Part shown: positions 27,285 through 35,035 of the stretch, in pieces | Numbering within the stretch: position 1 is the stretch's first letter | How the letters are laid out: every line of letters starts with the position of its first letter | Source: an uncultured Parabacteroides sp. | GTDB taxonomy: Bacteria; Bacteroidota; Bacteroidia; Bacteroidales; Tannerellaceae | Direction: 5' to 3' | Assembly (NCBI GenBank): GCA_937890135.1 | Contig: CALBYC010000122.1 | Location: forward strand, 1-59,122 | DNA length: 59,122 nt | Made by a program: the position numbers and the translations under genes | Notes under the pieces: generated by a model | What the model saw: the letters and a program-made list of their open reading frames with translations, nothing else | Database searches by the model: none | What the model was told of the DNA's origin: nothing

Positions 27285-27292
27285 TACCTTTG
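27285..27292 (+). promoter_or_regulatory. -7 box of the DUF5606 gene promoter
   Basis: TAccTTTG, a full match to TAnnTTTG, 53 bases before the ATG; no good -33 box at normal spacing. Confidence 0.55.
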
Positions 27293-27345
27293 CAAATATA
27301 AACAAACTAAAGAGATTAACTCAATAAAGAAAATAATAAACGATT

Positions 27346-27777
27346 ATGTTGAAGACTATTCTGTCAATATCAGGACGCAGGGGGCTTTTTAAATTAGTCT
27401 CTCACGGTAAAAACATGCTGATTGTTGAATCTTTGGAAGATGGGAAAAAGGTCCCTGCTTATGCAAAAGACAAGGTGATATCTTTAGGAGATATAGCAAT
27501 TTATACAGTAGGAGCGGAAGTCCCTCTCCATGAGGTGTTGACAAAGATCAAGGACAAAGAGAATGGGGCGAAAGCTTCCATCTCTACATCGGCCAAACCT
27601 GATGAGTTGCGTGCTTATTTAGCAGAAGTGTTGCCAGACTTTGACCGGGAAAGAGTTTATCCGAGTGACATCAAGAAATTAATAAGCTGGTACAATATAT
27701 TAATAGAGGCGGGCATCACGGACTTTTCTCAAGAGGATGAAAAAGAAGTTCCTGCTGATGATGAAAAAGAAGAGTGA
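27346..27777 (+). CDS. DUF5606 family protein
   Basis: 143 residues, soluble. The conserved N-terminus TILSISGRRGLFKLVSHGKN and the following MLIVESLEDGKKVPAYAKD form a small beta-rich domain; a helical part (PDELRAYLAEVLPDFDRERV, SDIKKLISWYNILIEAG) follows and the tail is acidic. The family is found across Bacteroidetes and has no known function. Own promoter upstream; a large hairpin downstream at 27828-27869 probably ends its transcript. Confidence 0.85.
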   Translation: MLKTILSISGRRGLFKLVSHGKNMLIVESLEDGKKVPAYAKDKVISLGDIAIYTVGAEVPLHEVLTKIKDKENGAKASISTSAKPDELRAYLAEVLPDFDRERVYPSDIKKLISWYNILIEAGITDFSQEDEKEVPADDEKEE

Positions 27778-27827
27778 ATCTATTTCCGGCCTGAAGCATT
27801 TATAGGATAGGCGGGAAATGATGAAGG

Positions 27828-27869
27828 TATCGTCATTCCGAACATTATGATATGTTGGGAATGGCGATA
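27828..27869. terminator. large hairpin between DUF5606 and oxyR
   Basis: 18-bp stem, 27828-27845 with 27852-27869, one G-G mismatch and one G-T wobble, loop TATGAT. It lacks a T run, so it could be a terminator or a regulatory structure for oxyR. Confidence 0.55.
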
Positions 27870-27907
27870 TTTAGTTTTGTGAACCATTCCTGATGAAATA
27901 TTGTTAT

Positions 27908-27915
27908 TATTTTTG
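27908..27915 (+). promoter_or_regulatory. -7 box of the oxyR promoter
   Basis: TAttTTTG matches the -7 consensus, 23 bases before the ATG; the nearest TTTTG is about 28 bases upstream, wider than usual. Confidence 0.5.
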
Positions 27916-27938
27916 TAGGTAAATCAACATACGATATT

Positions 27939-28865
27939 ATGACTATTCAACAACTGGAATACTTGTTGGCGGTAGACCGCTACCGCCATTTTGCCAAAGC
28001 CGCAGAACATTGTCGTGTTACCCAGCCCACATTGAGCATGATGATACAAAAGCTGGAAGATGAGTTGGGGGTTAAATTGTTCGACCGTTCCAGCCAACCT
28101 GTAAAACCGACTGCCGCGGGGATAAAGGTAATCGAGCAAGCTCGTTCGGTATTGCATGAAGCATCCTTGATTAAAGACATAGTGAAAGAGGAAGAGCATT
28201 CGCTTAAAGGCCCTTTTCGCCTTGCTGTTTTACCTACCATCGCTCCTTATCTGTTGCCTCGCTTCTTGCAGCATTTGGCGGAACAGCATAAAGATTTAGA
28301 CATACGTGTCCAGGAGATGCAGACGGCACCAACCCTGGTTGCCCTGCAGAATGGTGATATTGATGCTGCCATTATAGCCAACGCCCCATTGGAACCTAAC
28401 TTGGAAGGAACTTTGCTTTTTTATGAAGAGTTTTTCTGCTACGTGTCCAGAAAAGAAGCGGTTTTTCAGAAGTCTTTGATTCGCACAGCCGATATAAGTG
28501 ATGAGCGCCTTTGGCTGTTGGACGAGGGTCATTGTTTCCGTGACCAGTTGATACGGTTTTGCCAGCGAGAGCAGGTGAAACTTCATCAGGCTGCTTACCA
28601 TTTAGGCAGCTTGGAAACATTCATGCACATGGTAGAGGGAGGTTATGGCATGACTTTTATTCCCGAGTTGGCGACATGGCAACTTTATCCCGAGCAGAAA
28701 GAGCTGGTGCGCCCATTTGCCATACCCCGGCCTACTCGTGAAATTTACTTCGTGACACGAAAAGACTTTGTGCGTTATTCCATATCGAAATTGTTGATAG
28801 AACATATCAGGGATTCTGTCCCGGAAGATATGCTCCGTCTGAAGGTAGGGCAGAAGCTCGTTTGA
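27939..28865 (+). CDS. oxyR: LysR-family peroxide sensor OxyR
   Basis: 308 residues. The N-terminal winged helix-turn-helix covers about 1-60 (FAKAAEHCRVTQPTLSMMIQ). The effector domain holds LLDEGHCFRDQLIRFC with Cys199 and Cys208, the same numbers and spacing as the redox pair of E. coli OxyR that forms the peroxide-induced disulphide. This makes it OxyR rather than a general LysR protein. In Bacteroides OxyR activates catalase, AhpCF and Dps; none of these targets is in the window. The upstream region carries a large hairpin and a -7 box. Confidence 0.93.
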   Translation: MTIQQLEYLLAVDRYRHFAKAAEHCRVTQPTLSMMIQKLEDELGVKLFDRSSQPVKPTAAGIKVIEQARSVLHEASLIKDIVKEEEHSLKGPFRLAVLPTIAPYLLPRFLQHLAEQHKDLDIRVQEMQTAPTLVALQNGDIDAAIIANAPLEPNLEGTLLFYEEFFCYVSRKEAVFQKSLIRTADISDERLWLLDEGHCFRDQLIRFCQREQVKLHQAAYHLGSLETFMHMVEGGYGMTFIPELATWQLYPEQKELVRPFAIPRPTREIYFVTRKDFVRYSISKLLIEHIRDSVPEDMLRLKVGQKLV

Positions 28866-28949
28866 TTTATCATTTAGCCACTCCTTCCTGTTTCAACATA
28901 TAAGGAAGATAAAAAAATATTAATTTCGGAATAATAACGGCGGGAAAAT

Positions 28950-28972
28950 AATAAGATATTGAATATCTTATT
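28950..28972. promoter_or_regulatory. 23-bp palindrome upstream of pruA, possible operator
   Basis: AATAAGATAT (28950-28959) and ATATCTTATT (28963-28972) are perfect inverted arms around TGA. The right arm touches a -7-like TAtaTTTa at 28972-28979, about 43 bases before the pruA ATG. Confidence 0.55.
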
Positions 28973-29021
28973 ATATTTACAGCAAAATGTTTGGATTTTA
29001 CTAATAAAAAAGTAATACCGT

Positions 29022-30653
29022 ATGGACAACGCGATATTTAGATTCGCTAAACCGGACAATGAACCGGTTAAGGCTTATGCGCCAGGGTCGAGCGAAAAAG
29101 CAGCTTTAAAGAGTGCTTTGGCTCAGTTGGAAACCGAAAAATGGGAAATCCCATTGGTTATCGGTGGTAAGGAAATTTATACCGGTGATACTGGTAACGT
29201 GGTTATGCCCCATGATCATCATCATGTGCTGGCTACTTACCACAAGGCAGGTGAAAAAGAAGTGCAAATGGCTATCGATGCAGCCATGAAGGCCCATAAG
29301 GATTGGTCTGAGCTTCCTTGGGTTGAACGCGCATCGGTCATGTTGCGTGTGGCTGAACTGCTGGCTACCAAGTACCGTTATGTATTGAACGCTTCTGTCA
29401 TGTTGGGACAAAGTAAGAATCCGTTCCAGGCTGAAATTGACGCCCCGTGCGAATTGGTTGACTTTTTACGCTTCAGCACATTCTATGCAAGTCAGGTTTA
29501 TGCAGACCAACCTTATTCTGAAAAAGGTATTTTGGACCGAATGGAGTACCGTGCATTGGAAGGATTCGTATTCTCGTTGACTCCGTTTAATTTTACATCC
29601 ATCGCATCGAACTTGAACATGGCCCCTGCGATGATGGGTAACGTCGCTGTTTGGAAGCCTTCTACAACGGCCATTTACTCAAACTACTTCTTGATGAAAG
29701 TATTTAAGGAAGCAGGACTCCCCGATGGCGTAATTAACTTTATACCTGGAAAAGGAAGTGTGATTGGCAAGGTGATTACGAAAAATCCGGACTTGGCTGG
29801 TTTCCATTTCACAGGTTCTACTGCCACATTTAACGCATTGTGGCGTCAAATGGGTGAAAACCTTGAACATTATAAATCCTATCCGAAGATTGTAGGCGAG
29901 ACAGGTGGTAAGAACTTCATCTTTGCCCACTCTTCTGCCGATGCTTTGGACATAGCTACGGCAATTGTCCGCGGAGCATTTGAATACCAAGGTCAAAAAT
30001 GTTCAGCAGGTTCTCGTGCTTACATCCCTGCATCTTTGTGGCCAAAAGTCAAAGAATACGTGGGAGATATGCTGAAAGAAATCAAGATGGGTGACGTACG
30101 TGACTTTACCAACTTTATCAATGCTGTCATCGATGAAGCTTCTTTTGATAATATCATGAGCTATATCGAATATGCAAAACAATCACCTGATGCTGAAATC
30201 CTATTTGGTGGTCATGGCGATAAATCCGTAGGTTATTATGTCGAGCCAACCGTAATCCAGACTACAGATCCTAAGTTCAAGAGCATGGTTGAAGAAATCT
30301 TTGGCCCTGTCATTACGATATATGTGTATGAGGACAAAGATTATGAAGAGACTTTGGAATTGTGCGATAGTACATCTCCATATGGATTGACAGGCTCTAT
30401 TTTTGCTTATGACAGATATGCTGTGGACAAAGCGTTTAATAAATTACGTTATGCTGCCGGTAATTTCTATATCAACGACAAACCGACGGGAGCAGTGATT
30501 GCTCAGCAACCTTTTGGTGGTTCTCGTGCTTCAGGTACGAATGACAAAGCCGGTGGCCCGTTGAATTTGATTCGTTGGACAAATCCGCGTTGCATCAAGG
30601 AGACGTTGGTTCCTCCAACTTCTTATGGTTATCCTTTCTTGGGAGAAAAATAA
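29022..30653 (+). CDS. pruA: L-glutamate gamma-semialdehyde (P5C) dehydrogenase
   Basis: 543 residues, the length of the stand-alone P5C dehydrogenase type. It oxidises glutamate semialdehyde to glutamate with NAD+. Aldehyde dehydrogenase marks: substrate region SLTPFNFTSIASNLNMAPAM, Rossmann FHFTGSTATF, general base Glu293 in VGETGGKNF, and the nucleophile Cys327 in YQGQKCSAGSRAYIP. Proline dehydrogenase begins 90 bases after the stop on the same strand, making the full proline-to-glutamate route. A T-following hairpin lies between them, so read-through may be partial. A palindrome overlaps the promoter. Confidence 0.96.
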   Translation: MDNAIFRFAKPDNEPVKAYAPGSSEKAALKSALAQLETEKWEIPLVIGGKEIYTGDTGNVVMPHDHHHVLATYHKAGEKEVQMAIDAAMKAHKDWSELPWVERASVMLRVAELLATKYRYVLNASVMLGQSKNPFQAEIDAPCELVDFLRFSTFYASQVYADQPYSEKGILDRMEYRALEGFVFSLTPFNFTSIASNLNMAPAMMGNVAVWKPSTTAIYSNYFLMKVFKEAGLPDGVINFIPGKGSVIGKVITKNPDLAGFHFTGSTATFNALWRQMGENLEHYKSYPKIVGETGGKNFIFAHSSADALDIATAIVRGAFEYQGQKCSAGSRAYIPASLWPKVKEYVGDMLKEIKMGDVRDFTNFINAVIDEASFDNIMSYIEYAKQSPDAEILFGGHGDKSVGYYVEPTVIQTTDPKFKSMVEEIFGPVITIYVYEDKDYEETLELCDSTSPYGLTGSIFAYDRYAVDKAFNKLRYAAGNFYINDKPTGAVIAQQPFGGSRASGTNDKAGGPLNLIRWTNPRCIKETLVPPTSYGYPFLGEK

Positions 30654-30660
30654 TTTAATA

Positions 30661-30714
30661 AGGGAGGAGAAGCGATTTGGTTTCGCTTCTTTCTCCCTCC
30701 ACCATTTTTATTTA
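30661..30714 (+). terminator. hairpin after pruA, possible attenuating terminator
   Basis: GGGAGGAGAAGCGA (30662 on) pairs imperfectly with TTCGCTTCT plus TCTCCCTCC, and is followed by ATTTTTATTTA. It lies before proline dehydrogenase, so it may lower rather than stop downstream transcription. Confidence 0.6.
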
Positions 30715-30743
30715 CGTTGACCTTATGTAAAGCCTATTTAATT

Positions 30744-31919
30744 ATGCTCGATTTTAATAATACCGAAATAGCGTTCTCCGCAAAGTCGGACGGAGAATTG
30801 AAGAATGCATATTTGCTATTTAATACAATAAAATATCCGGCTTTGGTGAAAATGGCCAAATGGGGTTCGAATGTGGCTATCAAGATACATTTTCCATTGG
30901 CATGGGCCGTCAAGCCCACATTGTACAGACAGTTTGTCGGGGGGGAAACCTTGCGCGACTGCGAAAAGGTGATTAATCACCTGAAAGAGTTTAATGTGAT
31001 GTCCACGCTCGACTATTCTGCAGAAGGGGAACAGACAGCGCAGGGAATAAAAGCGACTTTCGATGAAACTATCCGTTCCATAGACTACGCTAAAGAAAAC
31101 AAGAACTTGGCTTATGCCGTGTTTAAGCCTTCTACCATCACAACGGATGATTTGTTGGCAAAGGCATCGGAGCATCAAAGCGAGATGACGATTGAAGAAG
31201 TCAAGGCATTCCGGGAGTTCAAAGAACGTTTCATGGCTTTATGCGAACGGGCTTACCAAAATGATGTTCGTATATTGGTGGATGCGGAAGACTATTGTTT
31301 CCAGAATGCCATAGATGATTTGACGGACGAGGCAATGAGGAAATTCAATAAAAAACGTGCCATTGTTTTTGCTACGTTGCAAATGTATCGTCATGACAGG
31401 ATGCCTTATCTCCAAAGAATATATAAGGATGCTTTGGCGAATAACTATACACCAGGTATCAAGTTTGTCCGCGGGGCGTATATGGAAGAAGAGCGGGCAA
31501 GAGCCGCCAGGCTGGGCTACCTTGACCCGATATGTAAAGACAAAGCAGCTACCGATGCCAACTACGATGCCGGAGTGAAGTTTGTGGTTGACCATTTGGA
31601 CAATTTCGAAATGTTCATGGGCACGCACAATGAAGACAGCAATAAGAAGCTGGCGAAATGGATGGATGAAAAAGGCCTGGCACGTAATGACAAACGTATT
31701 TTCTTTGCTCAGTTATTGGGCATGAGTGACAATATTTCTTTCAACTTGGCGCATGAAGGATATAATGTGACGAAGTACGTGCCTTATGCTCCTGTTAATG
31801 ATGTGCTGCCATATTTGATTCGCCGCGCGGAAGAAAACACATCGGTTGCGGGACAGACAGGACGTGAATTGCGTATGCTTCAGGCGGAAATAAATCGAAG
31901 GAAATCGGAGCATAAGTAA
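30744..31919 (+). CDS. proline dehydrogenase, stand-alone
   Basis: 391 residues from the ATG at 30744; the in-frame ATG at 30717 would add nine residues unlike the family. FAD-dependent proline dehydrogenase oxidises proline to pyrroline-5-carboxylate. The TIM barrel shows YAVFKPSTI, ILVDAEDYCFQNAI, TLQMYRHDRM, KFVRGAYMEEERARA, MGTHNEDSNKK, and the C-terminal substrate helix LPYLIRRAEENTSV. It works with PruA just upstream; here the two activities are separate proteins, unlike the PutA fusion of Proteobacteria. Confidence 0.95.
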   Translation: MLDFNNTEIAFSAKSDGELKNAYLLFNTIKYPALVKMAKWGSNVAIKIHFPLAWAVKPTLYRQFVGGETLRDCEKVINHLKEFNVMSTLDYSAEGEQTAQGIKATFDETIRSIDYAKENKNLAYAVFKPSTITTDDLLAKASEHQSEMTIEEVKAFREFKERFMALCERAYQNDVRILVDAEDYCFQNAIDDLTDEAMRKFNKKRAIVFATLQMYRHDRMPYLQRIYKDALANNYTPGIKFVRGAYMEEERARAARLGYLDPICKDKAATDANYDAGVKFVVDHLDNFEMFMGTHNEDSNKKLAKWMDEKGLARNDKRIFFAQLLGMSDNISFNLAHEGYNVTKYVPYAPVNDVLPYLIRRAEENTSVAGQTGRELRMLQAEINRRKSEHK

Positions 31920-31950
31920 AATTGTTTCATTTTCATCGCTCGGTTTGCAC

Positions 31951-31958
31951 TATCTTTG
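31951..31958 (+). promoter_or_regulatory. -7 box of the DUF4250 gene promoter
   Basis: TAtcTTTG matches the -7 consensus, 28 bases before the ATG at 31987. Confidence 0.6.
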
Positions 31959-31986
31959 CCCCTGAAAACGATAAAAACGATTACAA

Positions 31987-32163
31987 ATGGAATTACCTAA
32001 AGACCCGATGATACTTTTCAGCTTCATCAATACGAAATTAAGAGATAAATATACATCTTTGGATGAATTGTGTGACGATTTGGACATCAATAAGGCCGAT
32101 TTGGAGGCTCGATTGAAAGCAGCGGGATTCGAATATAATCCGAACCAAAACAAATTTTGGTAA
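31987..32163 (+). CDS. DUF4250 family small protein
   Basis: 58 residues, beginning MELPKDPMILFSFINTKLRD and ending EYNPNQNKFW. The middle (SLDELCDDLDINKADLEARL) looks like a helix-turn-helix-like helical part, and the final FEYNPNQNKFW is the most recognisable piece of this family, found in many gut bacteria with no known function. It has its own -7 box 28 bases upstream. It lies between proline dehydrogenase and gdhA in the same direction. No SD sequence. The short length makes it easy to miss. Confidence 0.85.
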   Translation: MELPKDPMILFSFINTKLRDKYTSLDELCDDLDINKADLEARLKAAGFEYNPNQNKFW

Positions 32164-32197
32164 ATCCCATGCATATTGTAAGTTTTATTTCTTAGTT

Positions 32198-32211
32198 ATG
32201 TTTAAAAACAT
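32198..32211. promoter_or_regulatory. palindrome upstream of the gdhA promoter, possible operator
   Basis: ATGTT-TAAA-AACAT (32198-32211), extended to the perfect 18-bp palindrome 32196-32213. It lies 32 bases before the -33 box of gdhA and differs at one base from the palindrome at 57406 upstream of fusA2. Confidence 0.6.
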
Positions 32212-32242
32212 AATCGATTTAATCAAAATGTCAAATGAAAAG

Positions 32243-32274
32243 TTTGGCAGAGTCGATATTGGTTCTTACCTTTG
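32243..32274 (+). promoter_or_regulatory. gdhA promoter
   Basis: TTTG at 32243-32246, 20 bases, TAccTTTG at 32267-32274: both boxes and spacing match the consensus. This places the RNA start near 32281 and the gdhA start at 32308. Confidence 0.8.
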
Positions 32275-32307
32275 TGTCATAATGTTAGAATCAAACAATC
32301 GTATAGC

Positions 32308-33642
32308 ATGAAAACAGAAGCAATACTGGCTTCATTAGAAGCTAAACATCCGGGTGAGAAAGAATATTTGCAAGCGGTAAAAGAAGTCCTTTTATCGATT
32401 GAAGATGTGTATAACCAGCATCCTGAATTTGAAAAGGCGAAAATCATCGAACGTCTGGTGGAGCCTGACCGCATTTTTACTTTTAGAGTTGCATGGGTGG
32501 ACGATAAAGGCGAAGTGCAAGTCAATCTGGGTTATCGCGTACAATTTAATAATGCGATAGGCCCGTATAAGGGCGGCCTTCGTTTCCATCCGTCAGTGAA
32601 TTTGTCTATATTGAAATTCTTGGGTTTTGAACAGACATTCAAGAATGCGCTGACGACCTTGCCGATGGGCGGGGGTAAAGGTGGGTCCGACTTTGCTCCG
32701 AGAGGCAAATCCGACGCTGAAATCATGCGTTTCTGCCAAGCTTTCATCCTTGAGCTTTGGAGGAATATCGGCCCTGACACCGATGTCCCGGCCGGCGATA
32801 TAGGAGTAGGCGGTCGTGAAATCGGTTATTTATATGGGATGTACAAAAAGTTGGCCCGTGAAAACACGGGAACTTTCACCGGCAAAGGCATGGAATTCGG
32901 AGGCTCTATCCTTCGTCCGGAAGCTACAGGTTTCGGCGCTCTTTATTTTGTTCACCAAATGTTGGATGAGCATGGCATTGACATAAAGGGCAAGACGGTG
33001 GCTGTTTCCGGTTTTGGCAATGTCGCTTGGGGCGCAGTTACCAAGGCTACGGAATTGGGAGCCAAGGTTGTCACGATTTCCGGACCGGACGGGTATATTT
33101 ATGATCCGGAAGGAATTTCCGGGAAGAAGATTGACTATATGCTTGAACTTCGTGCTTCTGGCAATGACATTGTCGCACCTTATGCTGACGAATTCCCAGG
33201 CTCCACATTCTATGCCGGCAAGAAACCATGGGAACAGAAAGTGGATATCGCATTGCCTTGCGCTACCCAAAACGAGTTGGACGCGAATGATGCTCAGAAA
33301 CTTATAGACAATAAGACTCTTTGTGTGGCTGAAGTATCCAATATGGGTTGTACGGCAGAGGCCGTTGACTTGTTCGTCCACAATCGCCAGTTGTTTGCTC
33401 CGGGCAAGGCCGTCAATGCCGGTGGCGTGGCTACCTCGGGCCTGGAAATGACGCAGAACGCAATGCACATATCTTGGACTGCTGCGGAAGTGGACCAGCG
33501 CTTGCATCAAATCATGAGCAATATCCACGGACAATGCGTGGCCCACGGCAAGGAAGACGGTTATGTCAACTACGTGAAGGGGGCTAACATTGCCGGATTC
33601 ATGAAAGTTGCCCGTGCGATGATGGCGCAAGGCATTGTATAA
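32308..33642 (+). CDS. gdhA: NADP-type glutamate dehydrogenase
   Basis: 444 residues from the ATG at 32308; longer in-frame starts lie inside the promoter. It interconverts 2-oxoglutarate plus ammonia and glutamate. Marks of the hexameric GdhA family are GPYKGGLRFHPSVNLSILKF, LPMGGGKGGSDFAPRGKSDA with catalytic Lys124, and VPAGDIGVGGREIGYLYGMY. The length and the KGGSDF form suit the biosynthetic NADP(H) enzyme, although cofactor choice is inferred. It follows the proline pathway genes that make glutamate but has its own strong promoter and an upstream palindrome. A long hairpin follows the stop. Confidence 0.96.
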   Translation: MKTEAILASLEAKHPGEKEYLQAVKEVLLSIEDVYNQHPEFEKAKIIERLVEPDRIFTFRVAWVDDKGEVQVNLGYRVQFNNAIGPYKGGLRFHPSVNLSILKFLGFEQTFKNALTTLPMGGGKGGSDFAPRGKSDAEIMRFCQAFILELWRNIGPDTDVPAGDIGVGGREIGYLYGMYKKLARENTGTFTGKGMEFGGSILRPEATGFGALYFVHQMLDEHGIDIKGKTVAVSGFGNVAWGAVTKATELGAKVVTISGPDGYIYDPEGISGKKIDYMLELRASGNDIVAPYADEFPGSTFYAGKKPWEQKVDIALPCATQNELDANDAQKLIDNKTLCVAEVSNMGCTAEAVDLFVHNRQLFAPGKAVNAGGVATSGLEMTQNAMHISWTAAEVDQRLHQIMSNIHGQCVAHGKEDGYVNYVKGANIAGFMKVARAMMAQGIV

Positions 33643-33678
33643 AAGAGCGGTAAGGAATAAACGTTAATAGAGGCTGTC

Positions 33679-33741
33679 AATGCCGGATTGTATTTTTCAA
33701 TAGGTGCTTTATATTGGAGAATACGGTCCGGCATTTCTTTT
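33679..33741 (+). terminator. long imperfect hairpin, probable gdhA terminator
   Basis: AATGCCGGA (33679-33687) pairs with TCCGGCATT (33727-33735); inner GTATT/AATAC and CAATA/TATTG pairs extend the stem across small internal loops. TCTTTT follows. Confidence 0.65.
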
Positions 33742-33828
33742 AAGAGGAGCTTTAGCCATCGTGCCTTCGATGAAAGAGGAAAAAGGCTTCGGCCGTTTCG
33801 GGAAATAGTTACTACCATTGCAGAAAAT

Positions 33829-33868
33829 GGTCGCCTCCGTTTGTTCAAAAGGATGCGCCCTTTTGCGT
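33829..33868. repeat. degenerate intergenic palindrome, copy C
   Basis: GGTCGCcTCCgTTT (33829-33842) faces AAAaGGATGCGcCC (33847-33860), with three mismatched positions and flanking A/T pairing. Text and layout match copy A at 23548 with base changes. Confidence 0.6.
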
Positions 33869-33964
33869 TTGAGGAGCGAATATGGGCAAACCATGTTGAT
33901 AAAAGAGAGAATATATTGCCAAACTATAATATTTTATTTACTTTTACACTCCATTTAAAGAATC

Positions 33965-35014
33965 ATGATGAGTGAGAAAGGACGCTTATTAGGAAAGACA
34001 TTAAGGGAACTGAACGAGGTGGCCGCAGAAATGGGGTTGCCCGGGTATGCCGCTAAGCAGATGGCGGAGTGGCTGTACAAGAAAAAGGTGGCTTCCATCC
34101 AAGAGATGACCAACATCGCTTCTTCCAAAAGGGATTTGCTTGCGGCGAGGTACGAGATCGGCCAATATGCCCCGGCTGACTCTCGAAAATCGAATGATGG
34201 GACGGTTAAATATCTTTACGCAGCCGGTCCGGGCAATTTTGTGGAATCTGTCTACATTCCCACGGAAGGTCGGGCGACCTTGTGCGTTTCATCCCAAGTG
34301 GGATGTAAAATGAACTGCCTTTTCTGCATGACCGGCAAACAAGGATTCTCGAAAAATCTTTCCGCAAACGAGATATTGAACCAGATACAGGCATTGCCTG
34401 AAAACGGGGAACTGACAAATCTGGTCTTTATGGGCATGGGAGAACCTTTGGATAACGTGGATGAACTGTTCAAGGTTTTGGAAATCCTTACAGCACCCTA
34501 TGGCTATGCTTGGAGCCCCAGGCGGATAACGGTGTCCACGATTGGAGCAAAAGGCTTGAAGCGCTTTTTGGACGAAAGCGACTGCCATTTGGCTGTCAGC
34601 CTGCATTCTCCTTATCCTGCCGAGCGGTTGAGCCTGATGCCTGTCGAAAAGGCTTTCCCGATAAAGGAGGTGCTTGATTTGATCCGCCAATACGATTTTA
34701 CCCATCAGCGGCGCGTATCGTTCGAGTACATCATGTTCAAAGATTTGAATGACAGTGCACGACATGCGAAAGCACTCGCCGACCTGTTGAGGGATATTCC
34801 TTGCCGGGTGAACCTGATACGCTTCCATGCCATACCTGGCGTCCCGCTCCAAACTTCCGATTTAAACCGGATGGAGGCTTTCCGGGACATATTGAATGAC
34901 AAGCGGGTCACGTGCACAATCAGAGCTTCACGGGGAGAAGACATATTCGCGGCTTGTGGAATGCTGTCGACAAGCAAGAAAGAAAGATCTATGGAAAAGT
35001 TACGGAATGTATAA
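33965..35014 (+). CDS. rlmN: 23S rRNA (A2503-C2) / tRNA (A37-C2) methyltransferase RlmN
   Basis: 349 residues; two ATGs in a row (33965, 33968) serve as start. A radical SAM enzyme: CKMNCLFC gives the CxxxCxxC cluster motif at Cys114, Cys118 and Cys121. The two RlmN-specific cysteines are also present: Cys107 in LCVSSQVGC and the methyl-carrying Cys331 in IFAACGML. Other family text: FMGMGEPLDNVD and ISTIGxxG-type VSTIGAKGLKRF. It adds a methyl group to A2503 of 23S rRNA and A37 of some tRNAs. DUF4837 begins 21 bases later and pdxA after that, so the three are probably an operon. Confidence 0.95.
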   Translation: MMSEKGRLLGKTLRELNEVAAEMGLPGYAAKQMAEWLYKKKVASIQEMTNIASSKRDLLAARYEIGQYAPADSRKSNDGTVKYLYAAGPGNFVESVYIPTEGRATLCVSSQVGCKMNCLFCMTGKQGFSKNLSANEILNQIQALPENGELTNLVFMGMGEPLDNVDELFKVLEILTAPYGYAWSPRRITVSTIGAKGLKRFLDESDCHLAVSLHSPYPAERLSLMPVEKAFPIKEVLDLIRQYDFTHQRRVSFEYIMFKDLNDSARHAKALADLLRDIPCRVNLIRFHAIPGVPLQTSDLNRMEAFRDILNDKRVTCTIRASRGEDIFAACGMLSTSKKERSMEKLRNV

Positions 35015-35035
35015 TAACAGTTTAAAACAGAAGAT

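Larger units (their letters stand above)
33643..33964. other. 322-bp intergenic region between gdhA and rlmN
   Basis: No gene. It holds a long imperfect hairpin (33679-33735) that probably ends gdhA transcripts and a degenerate copy of the GGTCGCATCCTTT palindrome (33829-33868). Short open frames here have no family resemblance and run through the repeats. Confidence 0.65.

Noticed and set aside
32830..33630. 266-residue open frame on the minus strand opposite gdhA
   Set aside because: gdhA is a full-length, conserved gene on the other strand; the opposing frame has no recognisable motif.
33688..33975. 95-residue plus-strand frame between gdhA and rlmN
   Set aside because: It runs through the gdhA hairpin and the repeat copy C and overlaps the rlmN start; no family resemblance.
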